64,000 nucleotides of DNA from JBELHR01 sp049607205 (GTDB taxonomy: Bacteria > Bacteroidota > Bacteroidia > Flavobacteriales > Flavobacteriaceae). Below, piece by piece: positions 16,894 through 26,290 of this stretch. Position numbers and translations under genes: made by a program. Below the pieces are notes generated by a model. The model made no database searches, was not told the DNA's origin, and saw only the letters and a list, made by a program, of their open reading frames with translations. The stretch lies in contig JBMYWH010000010.1 in the NCBI GenBank assembly GCA_049607205.1, positions 1-64,000 of the forward strand. Reading direction: 5' to 3'. Each line of letters starts with the position of its first letter. The stretch's first letter is position 1.

Positions 16894-17883
16894 ATGAAAG
16901 AAATTACAAAAGAGACTTATATCCAATGGTATAAAGACATGTTGTTTTGGAGAAAATTCGAAGACAAACTTGCCGCAGTATATATTCAACAAAAAGTTCG
17001 TGGATTTTTGCACCTTTACAATGGTCAAGAAGCAGTTCTTGCTGGAGCATTACATGCCATGGATCTTTCTAAAGACAAAATGATTACAGCTTATCGTAAC
17101 CATGTTCAACCAATCGGAATGGGAGAAGATCCTAAAAGAGTAATGGCTGAATTATACGGTAAAAAAACAGGAACTTCTCAAGGACTTGGTGGATCTATGC
17201 ACATTTTCTCTAAAGAACATGGTTTCTATGGAGGTCACGGAATTGTAGGTGGTCAGATTCCTTTAGGTGCTGGTTTAGCATTTGCGGATAAATATTACGA
17301 CCGTGAGGCAGTAACCTTAACTTATTTTGGTGATGGTGCCGCTCGTCAGGGATCTCTTCATGAGACTTTTAACATGGCCATGAACTGGAAACTTCCTGTA
17401 GTTTTTATTGTAGAAAATAACGGATACGCAATGGGTACATCAGTAGATCGTACTGCGAATCATGAAGACATTTGGAAACTAGGTCTTGGATATGAAATGC
17501 CTTGTGGCCCAGTGGATGGTATGAATCCTGTTAAAGTTGCAGAAGCTATGGATGAAGCAATTGCTAGAGCACGTCGTGGAGATGGGCCTACATTCTTAGA
17601 AATGAAGACTTATAGATACCGTGGACATTCTATGTCTGATGCTCAACACTACAGAACCAAGGCTGAAGTAGAAGAATACAAGAAAATTGATCCAATAACT
17701 CAAGTGAAAGACATTATCCTTGAAAACAAATATGCCTCAGAAGATGAAATTAAATCTTGGGATGCAGATGTAAAGGAAAGAGTTAAAGAATGTGAGAAAT
17801 TCGCAGAAGAATCTGAGTATGCAGATCTTTCTTTAATGCACGATGTTGTATATGCTCAAGAAGATTACCCATTTATCAAATAA
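16894..17883 (+). CDS. pdhA: Pyruvate dehydrogenase E1 component, alpha subunit
   Basis: This is the thiamine diphosphate-dependent alpha subunit of the heterotetrameric pyruvate dehydrogenase E1. The 329-residue protein has the TPP-binding motif starting GDGAARQG at residue 146 and ending ENN near 176. It also has the phosphorylation-loop region TYRYRGHSMSD of E1-alpha proteins. Length is normal. The E2 gene follows after 12 bases, so the two are co-transcribed. The E1-beta partner (pdhB) and E3 are not in the window and must be elsewhere. PDH rather than branched-chain dehydrogenase is inferred from the high similarity pattern and the E2 neighbour. Confidence 0.94.
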   Translation: MKEITKETYIQWYKDMLFWRKFEDKLAAVYIQQKVRGFLHLYNGQEAVLAGALHAMDLSKDKMITAYRNHVQPIGMGEDPKRVMAELYGKKTGTSQGLGGSMHIFSKEHGFYGGHGIVGGQIPLGAGLAFADKYYDREAVTLTYFGDGAARQGSLHETFNMAMNWKLPVVFIVENNGYAMGTSVDRTANHEDIWKLGLGYEMPCGPVDGMNPVKVAEAMDEAIARARRGDGPTFLEMKTYRYRGHSMSDAQHYRTKAEVEEYKKIDPITQVKDIILENKYASEDEIKSWDADVKERVKECEKFAEESEYADLSLMHDVVYAQEDYPFIK

Positions 17884-17895
17884 TTAAAACAAATT

Positions 17896-19539
17896 ATGGC
17901 TACAGTAATAAATATGCCTCGCTTAAGCGATACGATGACAGAAGGAACTGTTGCATCATGGCTTAAAAAAGTTGGGGACCGAATTGAAGAAGGAGATATT
18001 CTTGCTGAAATTGAAACGGATAAAGCAACAATGGAGTTTGAATCTTTTAACGAAGGAACTCTTTTGTATATCGGTGTTCAAGAAGGTGACTCTGCTCCTG
18101 TTGATAGCTTGTTGGCTATTATTGGTGAAGAAGGTGAAAACGTTGATGCACTAGTTTCTGGAGGTGCTGCCCCAGAAGTTGTAGCTCAAGAAGAAACTCC
18201 TGTTGCTCCTGTAACTGAAGCTGCGGCTCCAGCAGCTGCTCCGGCAGTTGAGATGCCGTCTAATTTAACCGTGGTTACTATGCCTCGTTTAAGTGACACT
18301 ATGACTGATGGTACCGTTGCAACATGGTTAAAACATGTTGGTGATCAAGTTCAAGAAGGAGATATCCTTGCTGAAATTGAAACGGATAAAGCGACTATGG
18401 AGTTTGAATCATTTAATGAAGGTACTTTATTATATGTAGGTCTTAAAGAAGGAGAATCGGCTCCAGTGGATAGTATTCTTGCTATTATTGGTGAACAAGG
18501 TGCAGATGTTGATGCAGCACTAGCAGCATTCAACGCAAGCCATGGTGAAGCTCCTCAAGCAGAACCTACTGCAACTAAACAAGAGGAAGCTCCTAAAGCG
18601 GCGGCTCCTGCTCCTAAAGCAGCGGCAACAGCGACAGCTCCGCAAGCAGTAAAAGCAGAGGTCGTAAACACTGGACGTATTGTTGCTTCTCCTTTAGCTA
18701 AGAAAATAGCACAAGAAAAAGGAATCAACTTAGCAACAGTGCAAGGAACTGGTGAACATGGAAGAATCATCAAAAAAGATGTTGAATTCTATAATCCTGT
18801 AGTTAATGCTCCTGCAGCTCCTGCAGCTGAAGTAAAAACATTTGCTCCAGCAGGTGAACCTCAAGTAGAAGAAATCAAGAATTCTCAAATGAGAAAGACT
18901 ATCGCGAGAAGATTGTCTGAGTCTAAGTTTAGTGCTCCTCATTATTATTTGACGATTGACATCAATATGGATGAAGCAATCAATTCAAGAAAAGCGATCA
19001 ATTCAATTCCTGATACTAAGGTTTCATTTAATGATTTAGTAGTTAAAGCATCTGCTATGGCCTTAAAGAAACACCCACAAGTTAATTCTCAATGGACTGA
19101 CAACAATACGATCATCAACCACCATGTAAACATTGGTGTTGCTGTAGCAGTTGAAGATGGTTTAGTGGTTCCTGTAATTCCTTTTACAGATACTAAGAGC
19201 CTAACAAGCATTGGTGCTGAAGTAAAAGAGTTGGCTATTAAAGCAAAAACTAAGAAACTTCAACCTAAAGAAATGGAAGGTTCTACCTTCACAGTTTCCA
19301 ACTTAGGAATGTTTGGTATTAGTGAATTTACTTCAATCATCAACCAACCTAATTCTGCCATTCTTTCTGTAGGAGCTATTAGTCAGCAGCCTGTAGTTAA
19401 AAATGGAGAAATTGTAGTTGGTAATATCATGAAAGTAACTTTAGCATGTGACCATAGAACCGTAGATGGTGCAACGGGAGCTCAATTCTTGCAAACTTTA
19501 AAAAGCTTTGTAGAGAATCCTGTGACTATGCTTGCGTAA
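17896..19539 (+). CDS. pdhC: Dihydrolipoamide acetyltransferase, E2 of pyruvate dehydrogenase
   Basis: E2 is the core of the complex, carrying acetyl groups on lipoyl lysines to CoA. The 547-residue protein has two lipoyl domains (about 2-76 and 127-201) with lipoyl lysine in ETDKATMEFES in each. An Ala/Pro-rich linker follows, then a peripheral-subunit-binding domain (about 258-298, VASPLAKKIAQEKG). The catalytic domain spans about 315-547 with HRTVDG near the end. The two lipoyl domains are nearly the same in protein but differ at many third codon positions, so the duplication is old and kept by selection. A terminator follows. Confidence 0.95.
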   Translation: MATVINMPRLSDTMTEGTVASWLKKVGDRIEEGDILAEIETDKATMEFESFNEGTLLYIGVQEGDSAPVDSLLAIIGEEGENVDALVSGGAAPEVVAQEETPVAPVTEAAAPAAAPAVEMPSNLTVVTMPRLSDTMTDGTVATWLKHVGDQVQEGDILAEIETDKATMEFESFNEGTLLYVGLKEGESAPVDSILAIIGEQGADVDAALAAFNASHGEAPQAEPTATKQEEAPKAAAPAPKAAATATAPQAVKAEVVNTGRIVASPLAKKIAQEKGINLATVQGTGEHGRIIKKDVEFYNPVVNAPAAPAAEVKTFAPAGEPQVEEIKNSQMRKTIARRLSESKFSAPHYYLTIDINMDEAINSRKAINSIPDTKVSFNDLVVKASAMALKKHPQVNSQWTDNNTIINHHVNIGVAVAVEDGLVVPVIPFTDTKSLTSIGAEVKELAIKAKTKKLQPKEMEGSTFTVSNLGMFGISEFTSIINQPNSAILSVGAISQQPVVKNGEIVVGNIMKVTLACDHRTVDGATGAQFLQTLKSFVENPVTMLA

Positions 19540-19557
19540 CTTATAACACTTTAAAAG

Positions 19558-19585
19558 GCCATCCTGTAAGGGTGGCTTTTTTTTT
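19558..19585 (+). terminator. Terminator of the pdhA-pdhC operon
   Basis: Stem GCCATCC / GGGTGGC (one G-T pair) with a 5-nt loop followed by nine T, 18 bases past the pdhC stop. Confidence 0.88.
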
Positions 19586-19609
19586 GGACTAAATCAACAA
19601 AATTACACC

Positions 19610-20641
19610 ATGAAAAAACTACTTAGCCTACTAATTGTTCTCAGTCTTGCATCCTGTTCGGATATAAGTTTCGATTCGGAAAGTCCTGAAATCAACTACA
19701 GCATTGAAGACATGAATGGAAGCACTCTTAAAACTCTCGATAGCAAAGATTCTTTCCAGCCGAACACCTCTGACATCTATTATCTAAAGGCAGACAACAG
19801 TAGTAAAAGGCATCCCGTATTTTTTAGAGAAGGAGAATCTATGAAGATCACAATCGACCAGGATCAAAAGATTCTAATCGCCGGTGGACTTGATCAACAA
19901 AAATATGAAGACTATGAATCCTTTAGATTAAATTCCCTCAAGAGATTGGTTCTTGAAATTAGAAGAAAGATTCAGAAAACTCAAAACAAAGACTCTATAA
20001 CCTTCCTGGGTTTATTAGAAACAAAAAATTATGACAAGCACCTACAAGAGCTGATGACTTATAGTCAAGAAAAGCTTAAAGGATCTTTAGTCTTAGCGCA
20101 TGCAAGTACACGTTGGATCTATGAGCATCATGAGAACTATATAGACAGCAGTCTTTCTAATTTTCAAATAGATTTCCCTAAGAGTGAGGCTCTTGCCTTT
20201 ATGCAAAAAAGAATTAAGAACTTAAAGGACAATAGCATTGGATCGGTACTGAATTTAGAACATTTTGAAAACCAAAGTGGACAGCTTAAAGAAATAAAAC
20301 TTGAAAAGGAAATAAATCTCATCGAGTTTTGGGCCAGTTGGTGCCCTCCCTGTAGAAGAGATGCTAAATACTTAGCCGCGCTTGATCACCAAAAAATAGG
20401 ATTGTGGAGTATTTCTTTAGACACTCGTCATAAGAGCTGGATAAATGCCTTAGAAAAGGACAACAGGACCTGGAACAACCTTAATGCCCCTCAAGGCTTG
20501 CTCTCCCCTAAAATAAAAGCATACGGAATAACAGCACTTCCTTACAACTTCATAGTGAATGACAAAGGAATAATTCTCGATAAAAATATTCACGGACAAG
20601 AATTACTCAACTATTTCAATAAAAAAGACTTGAGTAACTAA
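19610..20641 (+). CDS. TlpA-like thioredoxin-fold lipoprotein
   Basis: This 343-residue exported protein has a lipoprotein signal (LSLASC, Cys16) and a C-terminal thioredoxin fold with active site WCPPC at 244-248. The long N-terminal part (about 20-220) resembles the DUF4369-type extension common in Bacteroidota TlpA-like proteins, though I see no decisive motif. Such proteins usually reduce or exchange disulfides in the periplasm. Its last codons form part of a strong hairpin terminator. The partner is unknown. It stands alone between pdhC and the convergent ackA. Confidence 0.85.
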   Translation: MKKLLSLLIVLSLASCSDISFDSESPEINYSIEDMNGSTLKTLDSKDSFQPNTSDIYYLKADNSSKRHPVFFREGESMKITIDQDQKILIAGGLDQQKYEDYESFRLNSLKRLVLEIRRKIQKTQNKDSITFLGLLETKNYDKHLQELMTYSQEKLKGSLVLAHASTRWIYEHHENYIDSSLSNFQIDFPKSEALAFMQKRIKNLKDNSIGSVLNLEHFENQSGQLKEIKLEKEINLIEFWASWCPPCRRDAKYLAALDHQKIGLWSISLDTRHKSWINALEKDNRTWNNLNAPQGLLSPKIKAYGITALPYNFIVNDKGIILDKNIHGQELLNYFNKKDLSN

Positions 20642-20654
20642 ACTCAAGTCTTTT
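20621..20654. terminator. Bidirectional terminator overlapping the end of the TlpA-like gene
   Basis: Perfect 9-bp stem GACTTGAGT / ACTCAAGTC (20627-20635 with 20642-20650), six A on the left and four T on the right. The left arm lies in the last codons of the TlpA-like gene. It serves this gene and ackA. Confidence 0.85.
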
Positions 20655-20676
20655 AAATATAATATTTCTACAAACC

Positions 20677-21864
20677 CTAGTTTACTAGGTCAAAGGCTTG
20701 AATTGCAATTTCTAATTCCTCATTAGTAGGACATACTAAAATCTTCATTTTAGAATTCTCCTTAGAGATAATTCTCGTTTCTTTAGAGCGAATATCGTTT
20801 AACTCTTGATCTAATTCAAGACCGAAGTAGCTCATATCTTTACAAACTAAGTCTCTCATAACATTAGAATTTTCACCAATACCTGCGGTGAAAACGATCG
20901 CATCTGCCCCATTCATTGCCGCAACATAAGAACCGATGAATTTTTTAATTCTATAAGCACTCATCTCTAAAGCTAATTGACAATCTTTATTACCATCAGC
21001 AGCTGCCGATTCAATATCCCTAAGATCACTATGTCCGGTAAGCCCTAACATTCCTGCTTTCTTTTGAATAAAAGTATTTGCTTGATCTGAGGTATATCCT
21101 AATCGATCCATTAAATAGAAAATTACGGATTGATCAATATCACCACTTCGTGTACCCATGATAAGACCATTTACAGGTCCAAAACCTAGAGAGTGATCAA
21201 AACTCTTTCCATCTTTTATCGCCGTTACACTACATCCGTTTCCTAAATGAATGTTGATAAGCTTTTCAGACTGCGCTTCACCAAGGAATTCACGTGTTTT
21301 TGCCGCAACATATTTATGGCTCGTCCCATGGAATCCATAGACCCGTATTTTTTCTTGATCTGCTATCTTTTTATCTATAGCAAATCTATGCGCTACCTCT
21401 GGAATTGTCTGATGGTATGCAGTATCAAAAACCGCCACTTGTTCTGCACTTGGGAAAATTTGTTCAGCCACTTCGATACCCTCTAAATTCGCCGGGTTAT
21501 GCAAAGGTGCTAGACTGATTAAATCTTTTATTTTCTCTTTTACATCTTGATCTATCCTAACGGTGTCTTTGAAATATGATCCACCATGAACGACTCTATG
21601 TCCAATTACATCAATATCAGAACGATCTTGGATTACACCAATCTTATCATCCATTAATAATTTTGCTACCGCTTCAAGTCCTGAAGTATGATTTTCCACC
21701 TCTTGGATGTTCTGATAATCTTCAGTTGCAGTTTTATAATTAACGATTGCATTCTCTAGACCAATTCGTTCAACTAATCCTGAACAAACTACTTTTTCTT
21801 GAGGCATTTCTATCAATTGAAATTTAATTGACGAACTACCCGAGTTTATTATTAAAATATTCAT
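20677..21864 (-). CDS. ackA: Acetate kinase
   Basis: AckA converts acetyl phosphate and ADP to acetate and ATP, or the reverse. The 395-residue protein has the N-terminal signature LIINSGSSSIKFQ, the GHRVVHGG motif near residue 85 and the YGFHGTSH motif near 178. Length is normal. It lies one base downstream of pta on the same strand, forming the classic acetate-overflow pair. Near the PDH genes this fits acetyl-CoA to acetate flow, although the two operons run in opposite directions and are separately transcribed. Confidence 0.97.
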   Translation of the reverse strand: MNILIINSGSSSIKFQLIEMPQEKVVCSGLVERIGLENAIVNYKTATEDYQNIQEVENHTSGLEAVAKLLMDDKIGVIQDRSDIDVIGHRVVHGGSYFKDTVRIDQDVKEKIKDLISLAPLHNPANLEGIEVAEQIFPSAEQVAVFDTAYHQTIPEVAHRFAIDKKIADQEKIRVYGFHGTSHKYVAAKTREFLGEAQSEKLINIHLGNGCSVTAIKDGKSFDHSLGFGPVNGLIMGTRSGDIDQSVIFYLMDRLGYTSDQANTFIQKKAGMLGLTGHSDLRDIESAAADGNKDCQLALEMSAYRIKKFIGSYVAAMNGADAIVFTAGIGENSNVMRDLVCKDMSYFGLELDQELNDIRSKETRIISKENSKMKILVCPTNEELEIAIQAFDLVN

Positions 21865-21865
21865 C

Positions 21866-23959
21866 TTATTTATCTTGTGCTTGAATTGCTGTAATAATTA
21901 CAGTATTAAAAATATCTTCAATTGTACATCCGCGACTTAAGTCATTTACCGGAGCATTTAATCCTTGTAACATAGGACCAATAGCAATTGCTCCTGTTTC
22001 ACGTTGTACCGCTTTATAAGTGTTGTTTCCTGTATTTAAATCAGGGAATATTAATACAGATGCTTGACCTGCAACCTCTGAATTCGGTAATTTACTCTTA
22101 CCAATGTTCTTATCAACTGCAGCATCGTATTGAATTGGACCTTCTATTTTAAGATCTGGCCTCTTAGACTTCACGATTTCTGTAGCTTGTCTAACCTTAT
22201 CAACCTGCTCTCCTTTCCCAGAAGTACCAGATGAATATGATAACATCGCTACTTTAGGTTCGATACCAAAAGCTAAACTTGAATCTGCCGAAGAAATAGC
22301 AATCTCAGCTAATTGTTCTGCAGTTGGGTCAGGGTTAATTGCACAATCTCCAAATACAGAAACACGATCTTCTAGACACATAAAGAATACAGAAGATACT
22401 ACAGAGACCCCAGGTTTAGTCTTAACAAACTGCAAGGCAGGTCTAATTGTATGCTGTGTCGTATGCGCAGCACCCGAAACCATACCATCAGCATCTCCTT
22501 TGAAAACCATCATGGTTCCGAAATAAGACACATCAGACATGACATCTCTCGCCATATGAATATTAACATTCTTATGTTTTCTCAACTCGTAAAAAGTATT
22601 TACATAATCTTCGAATTGAGGTGAATCTACTGGGTTCACTAAATTTACTCTGCTTAAATCTAACTTTAGGCCTAAATCAGAAATCAAAGATTTGATCTGC
22701 ACTATATCTCCTAGGATAGTTAGGTCTACTATATCCATTGCAGCAAGTCTGGAAGCAGCTTGCAATACTCTTGCATCGTTACCCTCAGGAAGAACTACGT
22801 GTTTTCTCGATTTCTTTGCACGCTCTACTAAATTGTATTGGAACATACTTGGAGTCATACTTTCAGATTCAAATGCGGTAAATTTATCTACAATCCCATT
22901 AATGTCAACATACTTCTCAAATGCCCCAATTGAGGTTAAAATCTTTTTCTCATTATCAGCATAAATTTTAGACTGTATGTTTCCAATTTTATTGGTAATC
23001 GAAAAAGTTCCTCCAGGTACAGACAGAATAGGCAATACATCACTCAAACCTTCAATTAATAAAGAAATGTTCTCATCAGGCAATAGACCTCCAGTTAAAA
23101 CTATACCAGAAACATTTGGATAATTTGCAGATTGATGTGCCTGAAGAGTTCCTAAGATAACATCAGCGCGATCACCTGGTGTGATCACTAAGGTATCTTC
23201 ATGCAAATGGTTCACAAAGTTCCTTAACTGCATAGCTCCAACACTAAACCCTCCAGTTTGGTTATTTAAATAGTCCTCACCGAATAGAATTTTAGCATCT
23301 AACTGATCTGCAATTTCTTGTATGGTAGGATTTGCTAAAGAAGAAATCCTTGGAATTACAGAAATTACAATATTATCGGGCATCTCTTCAGAAAGAGCTT
23401 CTATGACCGATTTTATATTCTTTTCTAAGACTTTATTGGCGATGACACCAATGACTTCAACCTCTTTTTCTTTAAAAGCATCGTAAGTCAAATGAATACC
23501 AGACGAATAATCCTCAAGACTCTTTCCCTTTCCACTTCCTACAATTAAAGCTGGAATTCCCAGATTCTTAGCGATTAACACATTAAGATCCATTTCCATA
23601 AAACTTGTCTCCCCACTGAAATCTGTTCCTTCAACTAAAACAAAATCATAAGCTTCTTCAAGTTTCTTATATTTTTCGATGATATGCTCTATAATCGATG
23701 CATCTGCCCCTTCATTCCATCGCTTTACTAGCTCTTTCCTAGTAAAGGCAAAAGCCTCATCATAATTCATCTCAATCCCAAAATGACTCAAGACTGTGTC
23801 AATATGATTATCTAACTTACCGTCTTGATCATCCGATATTATTGGTCGAAAATAAGCTACTTTACCTATTTTCCCTCTCAAGGCGTGCATAAGACCCAAA
23901 GAGACTATTGACTTACCGCTATTAGCCTCAGCAGTAGCAACATACAAAGCTTTACTCAT
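21866..23959 (-). CDS. pta: Phosphate acetyltransferase (long form)
   Basis: Pta exchanges CoA for phosphate on acetyl-CoA to give acetyl phosphate. The 697-residue protein is the long type. It has an N-terminal P-loop domain like BioD/CobQ (VATAEANSGKS at 6-16), a central DRTGG-type domain (about 215-325) and the C-terminal catalytic PTA domain (about 375-695, with LPEGNDARVLQAA and SYSSGTSGKG). In E. coli the N-terminal region affects allosteric control. It heads the pta-ackA operon, with a TATATTTG element 15 bases upstream. Confidence 0.96.
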   Translation of the reverse strand: MSKALYVATAEANSGKSIVSLGLMHALRGKIGKVAYFRPIISDDQDGKLDNHIDTVLSHFGIEMNYDEAFAFTRKELVKRWNEGADASIIEHIIEKYKKLEEAYDFVLVEGTDFSGETSFMEMDLNVLIAKNLGIPALIVGSGKGKSLEDYSSGIHLTYDAFKEKEVEVIGVIANKVLEKNIKSVIEALSEEMPDNIVISVIPRISSLANPTIQEIADQLDAKILFGEDYLNNQTGGFSVGAMQLRNFVNHLHEDTLVITPGDRADVILGTLQAHQSANYPNVSGIVLTGGLLPDENISLLIEGLSDVLPILSVPGGTFSITNKIGNIQSKIYADNEKKILTSIGAFEKYVDINGIVDKFTAFESESMTPSMFQYNLVERAKKSRKHVVLPEGNDARVLQAASRLAAMDIVDLTILGDIVQIKSLISDLGLKLDLSRVNLVNPVDSPQFEDYVNTFYELRKHKNVNIHMARDVMSDVSYFGTMMVFKGDADGMVSGAAHTTQHTIRPALQFVKTKPGVSVVSSVFFMCLEDRVSVFGDCAINPDPTAEQLAEIAISSADSSLAFGIEPKVAMLSYSSGTSGKGEQVDKVRQATEIVKSKRPDLKIEGPIQYDAAVDKNIGKSKLPNSEVAGQASVLIFPDLNTGNNTYKAVQRETGAIAIGPMLQGLNAPVNDLSRGCTIEDIFNTVIITAIQAQDK

Positions 23960-23974
23960 AAAAGATATTTTTTA

Positions 23975-23982
23975 CAAATATA
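23975..23982 (-). promoter_or_regulatory. -7 promoter element for pta-ackA (TATATTTG)
   Basis: Exact TAnnTTTG on the minus strand, 15 bases upstream of the pta ATG, in the 119-base divergent region shared with hutI. Confidence 0.58.
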
Positions 23983-24050
23983 CGGTATCTACTAAAATTT
24001 TCGCTGACATTTATCATATTTTAACTAGAGTTTTGACTGAATTAAATACT

Positions 24051-24058
24051 TATATTTG
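24051..24058 (+). promoter_or_regulatory. -7 promoter element for hutI-hutG (TATATTTG)
   Basis: Exact TAnnTTTG, 20 bases upstream of the hutI ATG. A TTTTG at 24031-24035 is spaced 15 bases, a little short for the -33 element. Confidence 0.62.
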
Positions 24059-24078
24059 TCCCTTAAACGCCCTTTAAA

Positions 24079-25326
24079 ATGAAAACTCTTTTCAAAAACA
24101 TCAAAGGTCTACTGCAAGTGGATCGAAAAAATCAACAAAAGATCTCTGGTGAACATATGAGTACACTCCCGATGATTGAAGATGCTTATTTACTTGTTGA
24201 AAATGATCACATTTTAGACTACGGCCCTCAATCTACGTGGAATAATGATTCAATTATTGATAAAGAGATTGATCTTCAAGGACGTTATATTTTACCTGGT
24301 TGGTGTGACTCACACACCCATATTGTCTATGCGGGAAATCGAGAACAAGAATTCGTCGATCGTATAAATGGAATGACCTATGAACAAATAGCCTCTCGTG
24401 GCGGTGGTATTTTGAATTCCGCTCAAAAAATTAAGGAAGCCTCCTTTGAGGAGCTTTTTGAGCAATCCGAAGGGCGATTACAAGAAGTGATTTCTCAAGG
24501 TACTACGGCATTAGAAATTAAGTCTGGATATGGCTTAGACCTAGAAAATGAACTCAAAATGCTTCGAGTTATAAAGGCTTTGAAAGAAAAATATGACTTA
24601 CCAATCAAAGCAACATTCTTAGGGGCACATGCTTTGCCCGAAGCTTATAAAGATCGTAAAAATGACTATGTAGATTTAATCATAGATGAAATGTTACCGA
24701 TCATAGCAAAGGAAGGCTTAGCAGATTATATAGATGTGTTTTGTGAAAAAGGTTATTTTGACACTACAGATACTCAAAGAATTGTGGAAGCTGGTGCAGG
24801 TTTTGGCCTTAAGGCAAAGCTTCATGTCAATCAATTCTATAGTATAGGTGGAATTCAAGTGGCTACAAAAAACAAGGCCTTAAGTGTAGATCACTTAGAG
24901 GTTCTCTCTGAAGAAGATTTAGAGAACTTATCCGAATCAGAAGTAATGCCAGTGGCACTTCCAAGTTGCTCGTACTTCTTGAGTATTCCTTACACTCCCG
25001 CAAAACAAATCATCGAAAAAGGTTTAGCCCTAGCACTGGCAAGTGACTATAATCCAGGCTCAACACCTTCGGGAAATATGAATTTCGTGGTAGCTACTGC
25101 TTGTATTAAAATGAAACTTACACCTGAACAGGCCTTTAACGCCGCTACCTTAAATGGAGCCTATGCAATGGATTTACAAGACGAAGTTGGAAGTATTGAT
25201 AGAGGAAAAAAAGCGAATTTTATCATTACTAAAGCTATAAACAGCCCTTATGTAATTCCTTATGCTTTCGGATCTAATCCAATTCAAAGTGTTTATATTA
25301 ACGGAAAAGAAACCCAGTATGCCTAA
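24079..25326 (+). CDS. hutI: Imidazolonepropionase
   Basis: HutI hydrolyses 4-imidazolone-5-propionate to N-formimidoyl-glutamate, step three of histidine degradation. The 415-residue amidohydrolase has the metal-binding HTHIVYAG near residue 80, GGGILNSA after it, FLGAHALPE and the HLEVL histidine of the second metal region. Length is normal. The next gene starts inside its last codons (8-base overlap), so the two are translationally coupled. HutH and HutU, which act before it, are not in the window. Confidence 0.96.
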   Translation: MKTLFKNIKGLLQVDRKNQQKISGEHMSTLPMIEDAYLLVENDHILDYGPQSTWNNDSIIDKEIDLQGRYILPGWCDSHTHIVYAGNREQEFVDRINGMTYEQIASRGGGILNSAQKIKEASFEELFEQSEGRLQEVISQGTTALEIKSGYGLDLENELKMLRVIKALKEKYDLPIKATFLGAHALPEAYKDRKNDYVDLIIDEMLPIIAKEGLADYIDVFCEKGYFDTTDTQRIVEAGAGFGLKAKLHVNQFYSIGGIQVATKNKALSVDHLEVLSEEDLENLSESEVMPVALPSCSYFLSIPYTPAKQIIEKGLALALASDYNPGSTPSGNMNFVVATACIKMKLTPEQAFNAATLNGAYAMDLQDEVGSIDRGKKANFIITKAINSPYVIPYAFGSNPIQSVYINGKETQYA

Positions 25327-26290
25327 GTTAAATTTCCTAAACAAAGAGCTACAGAACAGTTTAGTAACACCAAGAGAGGGAGAGGTCAAAGCCGGTGAAC
25401 ATGTTCAATACGCAGAAGAGCATGATTGGTCAGAAAAGATCAAAGACCCTGAGATTAATTTTGTGATCATAGGCCTATGCGAAGATTTAGGAGTGGCTCT
25501 AAACAAAGGATTTAAAGGAGCTGAGTCAACATTTCTTCCAAGTTTAAAGGCCATATTAAATACCCAAAAAAACAGATTCAATTCTCTTGATGACCTACTT
25601 GTTCTAGGTTATGTAGACCTTGAGGAAAATGATGGAATAGATCAAATGGATGACTTTCTAAGCGCATTGATTAAAAAAGTCAAATTAGCGGGAAAAACTC
25701 CCATCGCAATTGGAGGAGGACACAACAATAGTTACGGAATGTTAAAAGGTAGTTCACAAGCTCTTAATAAGCCCATAAACTGTCTTAACTTTGATGCCCA
25801 TACCGACTTTAGAAACTTAGAACATCGTCATAGCGGAAATGGCTTTTCTTATGCCTATGCACATAAGTACTTAAAACGTTATCTAGTTCTTGGAATTCAA
25901 GAAAATTACACACCTGAATATATCTTTGAGCAATTTGAAAAGAATAGTGATTTAAAGATGATTCTCGAAGAAGACTTATTTCAAAAAGACTATTCTAAAA
26001 ATAACATATTAAATCATTTGAAAGGAAGCGATATAGGTTTAGAGATAGATCTTGACCTTATTCAAGGTCTAACTTCCAGCGCTATGACTCCAAGCGGATT
26101 AAGCCTTCAAGACTTGAGAACACACCTTAGAAACACGCTTAGAGAAATAAGATTTTGCTATTTACATGTTTGTGAGGGTATCATAGTTGAAAACACTGAC
26201 CACCCTTATTTAGAAAACCAAGTACCTAAAACAATTGCTTATTTAGTTACCGATTTCATCAAGATATCAAGATCCATCCCTAGACTATAA
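25319..26290 (+). CDS. hutG: Formimidoylglutamase-like protein (arginase family)
   Basis: This 323-residue protein of the arginase/agmatinase family has manganese-binding motifs GGGHNNSYG near residue 138, DAHTD near 160 and EIDLDL near 244, so both metal clusters are kept. Coupling to hutI by an 8-base overlap points to formimidoylglutamase, which yields glutamate and formamide. The substrate is inferred from context rather than specific residues. I chose ATG 25319; an upstream in-frame ATG lies inside hutI. Its 3' end overlaps the convergent sugar-transferase gene by 52 bases, so the last 17 codons of each are read on both strands. Confidence 0.82.
   Translation: MPKLNFLNKELQNSLVTPREGEVKAGEHVQYAEEHDWSEKIKDPEINFVIIGLCEDLGVALNKGFKGAESTFLPSLKAILNTQKNRFNSLDDLLVLGYVDLEENDGIDQMDDFLSALIKKVKLAGKTPIAIGGGHNNSYGMLKGSSQALNKPINCLNFDAHTDFRNLEHRHSGNGFSYAYAHKYLKRYLVLGIQENYTPEYIFEQFEKNSDLKMILEEDLFQKDYSKNNILNHLKGSDIGLEIDLDLIQGLTSSAMTPSGLSLQDLRTHLRNTLREIRFCYLHVCEGIIVENTDHPYLENQVPKTIAYLVTDFIKISRSIPRL

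Noticed and set aside
17896..18502. Tandem repeat suggesting a mobile or unstable element in pdhC
   Set aside because: The repeat is the two lipoyl domains of E2, normal for this enzyme.
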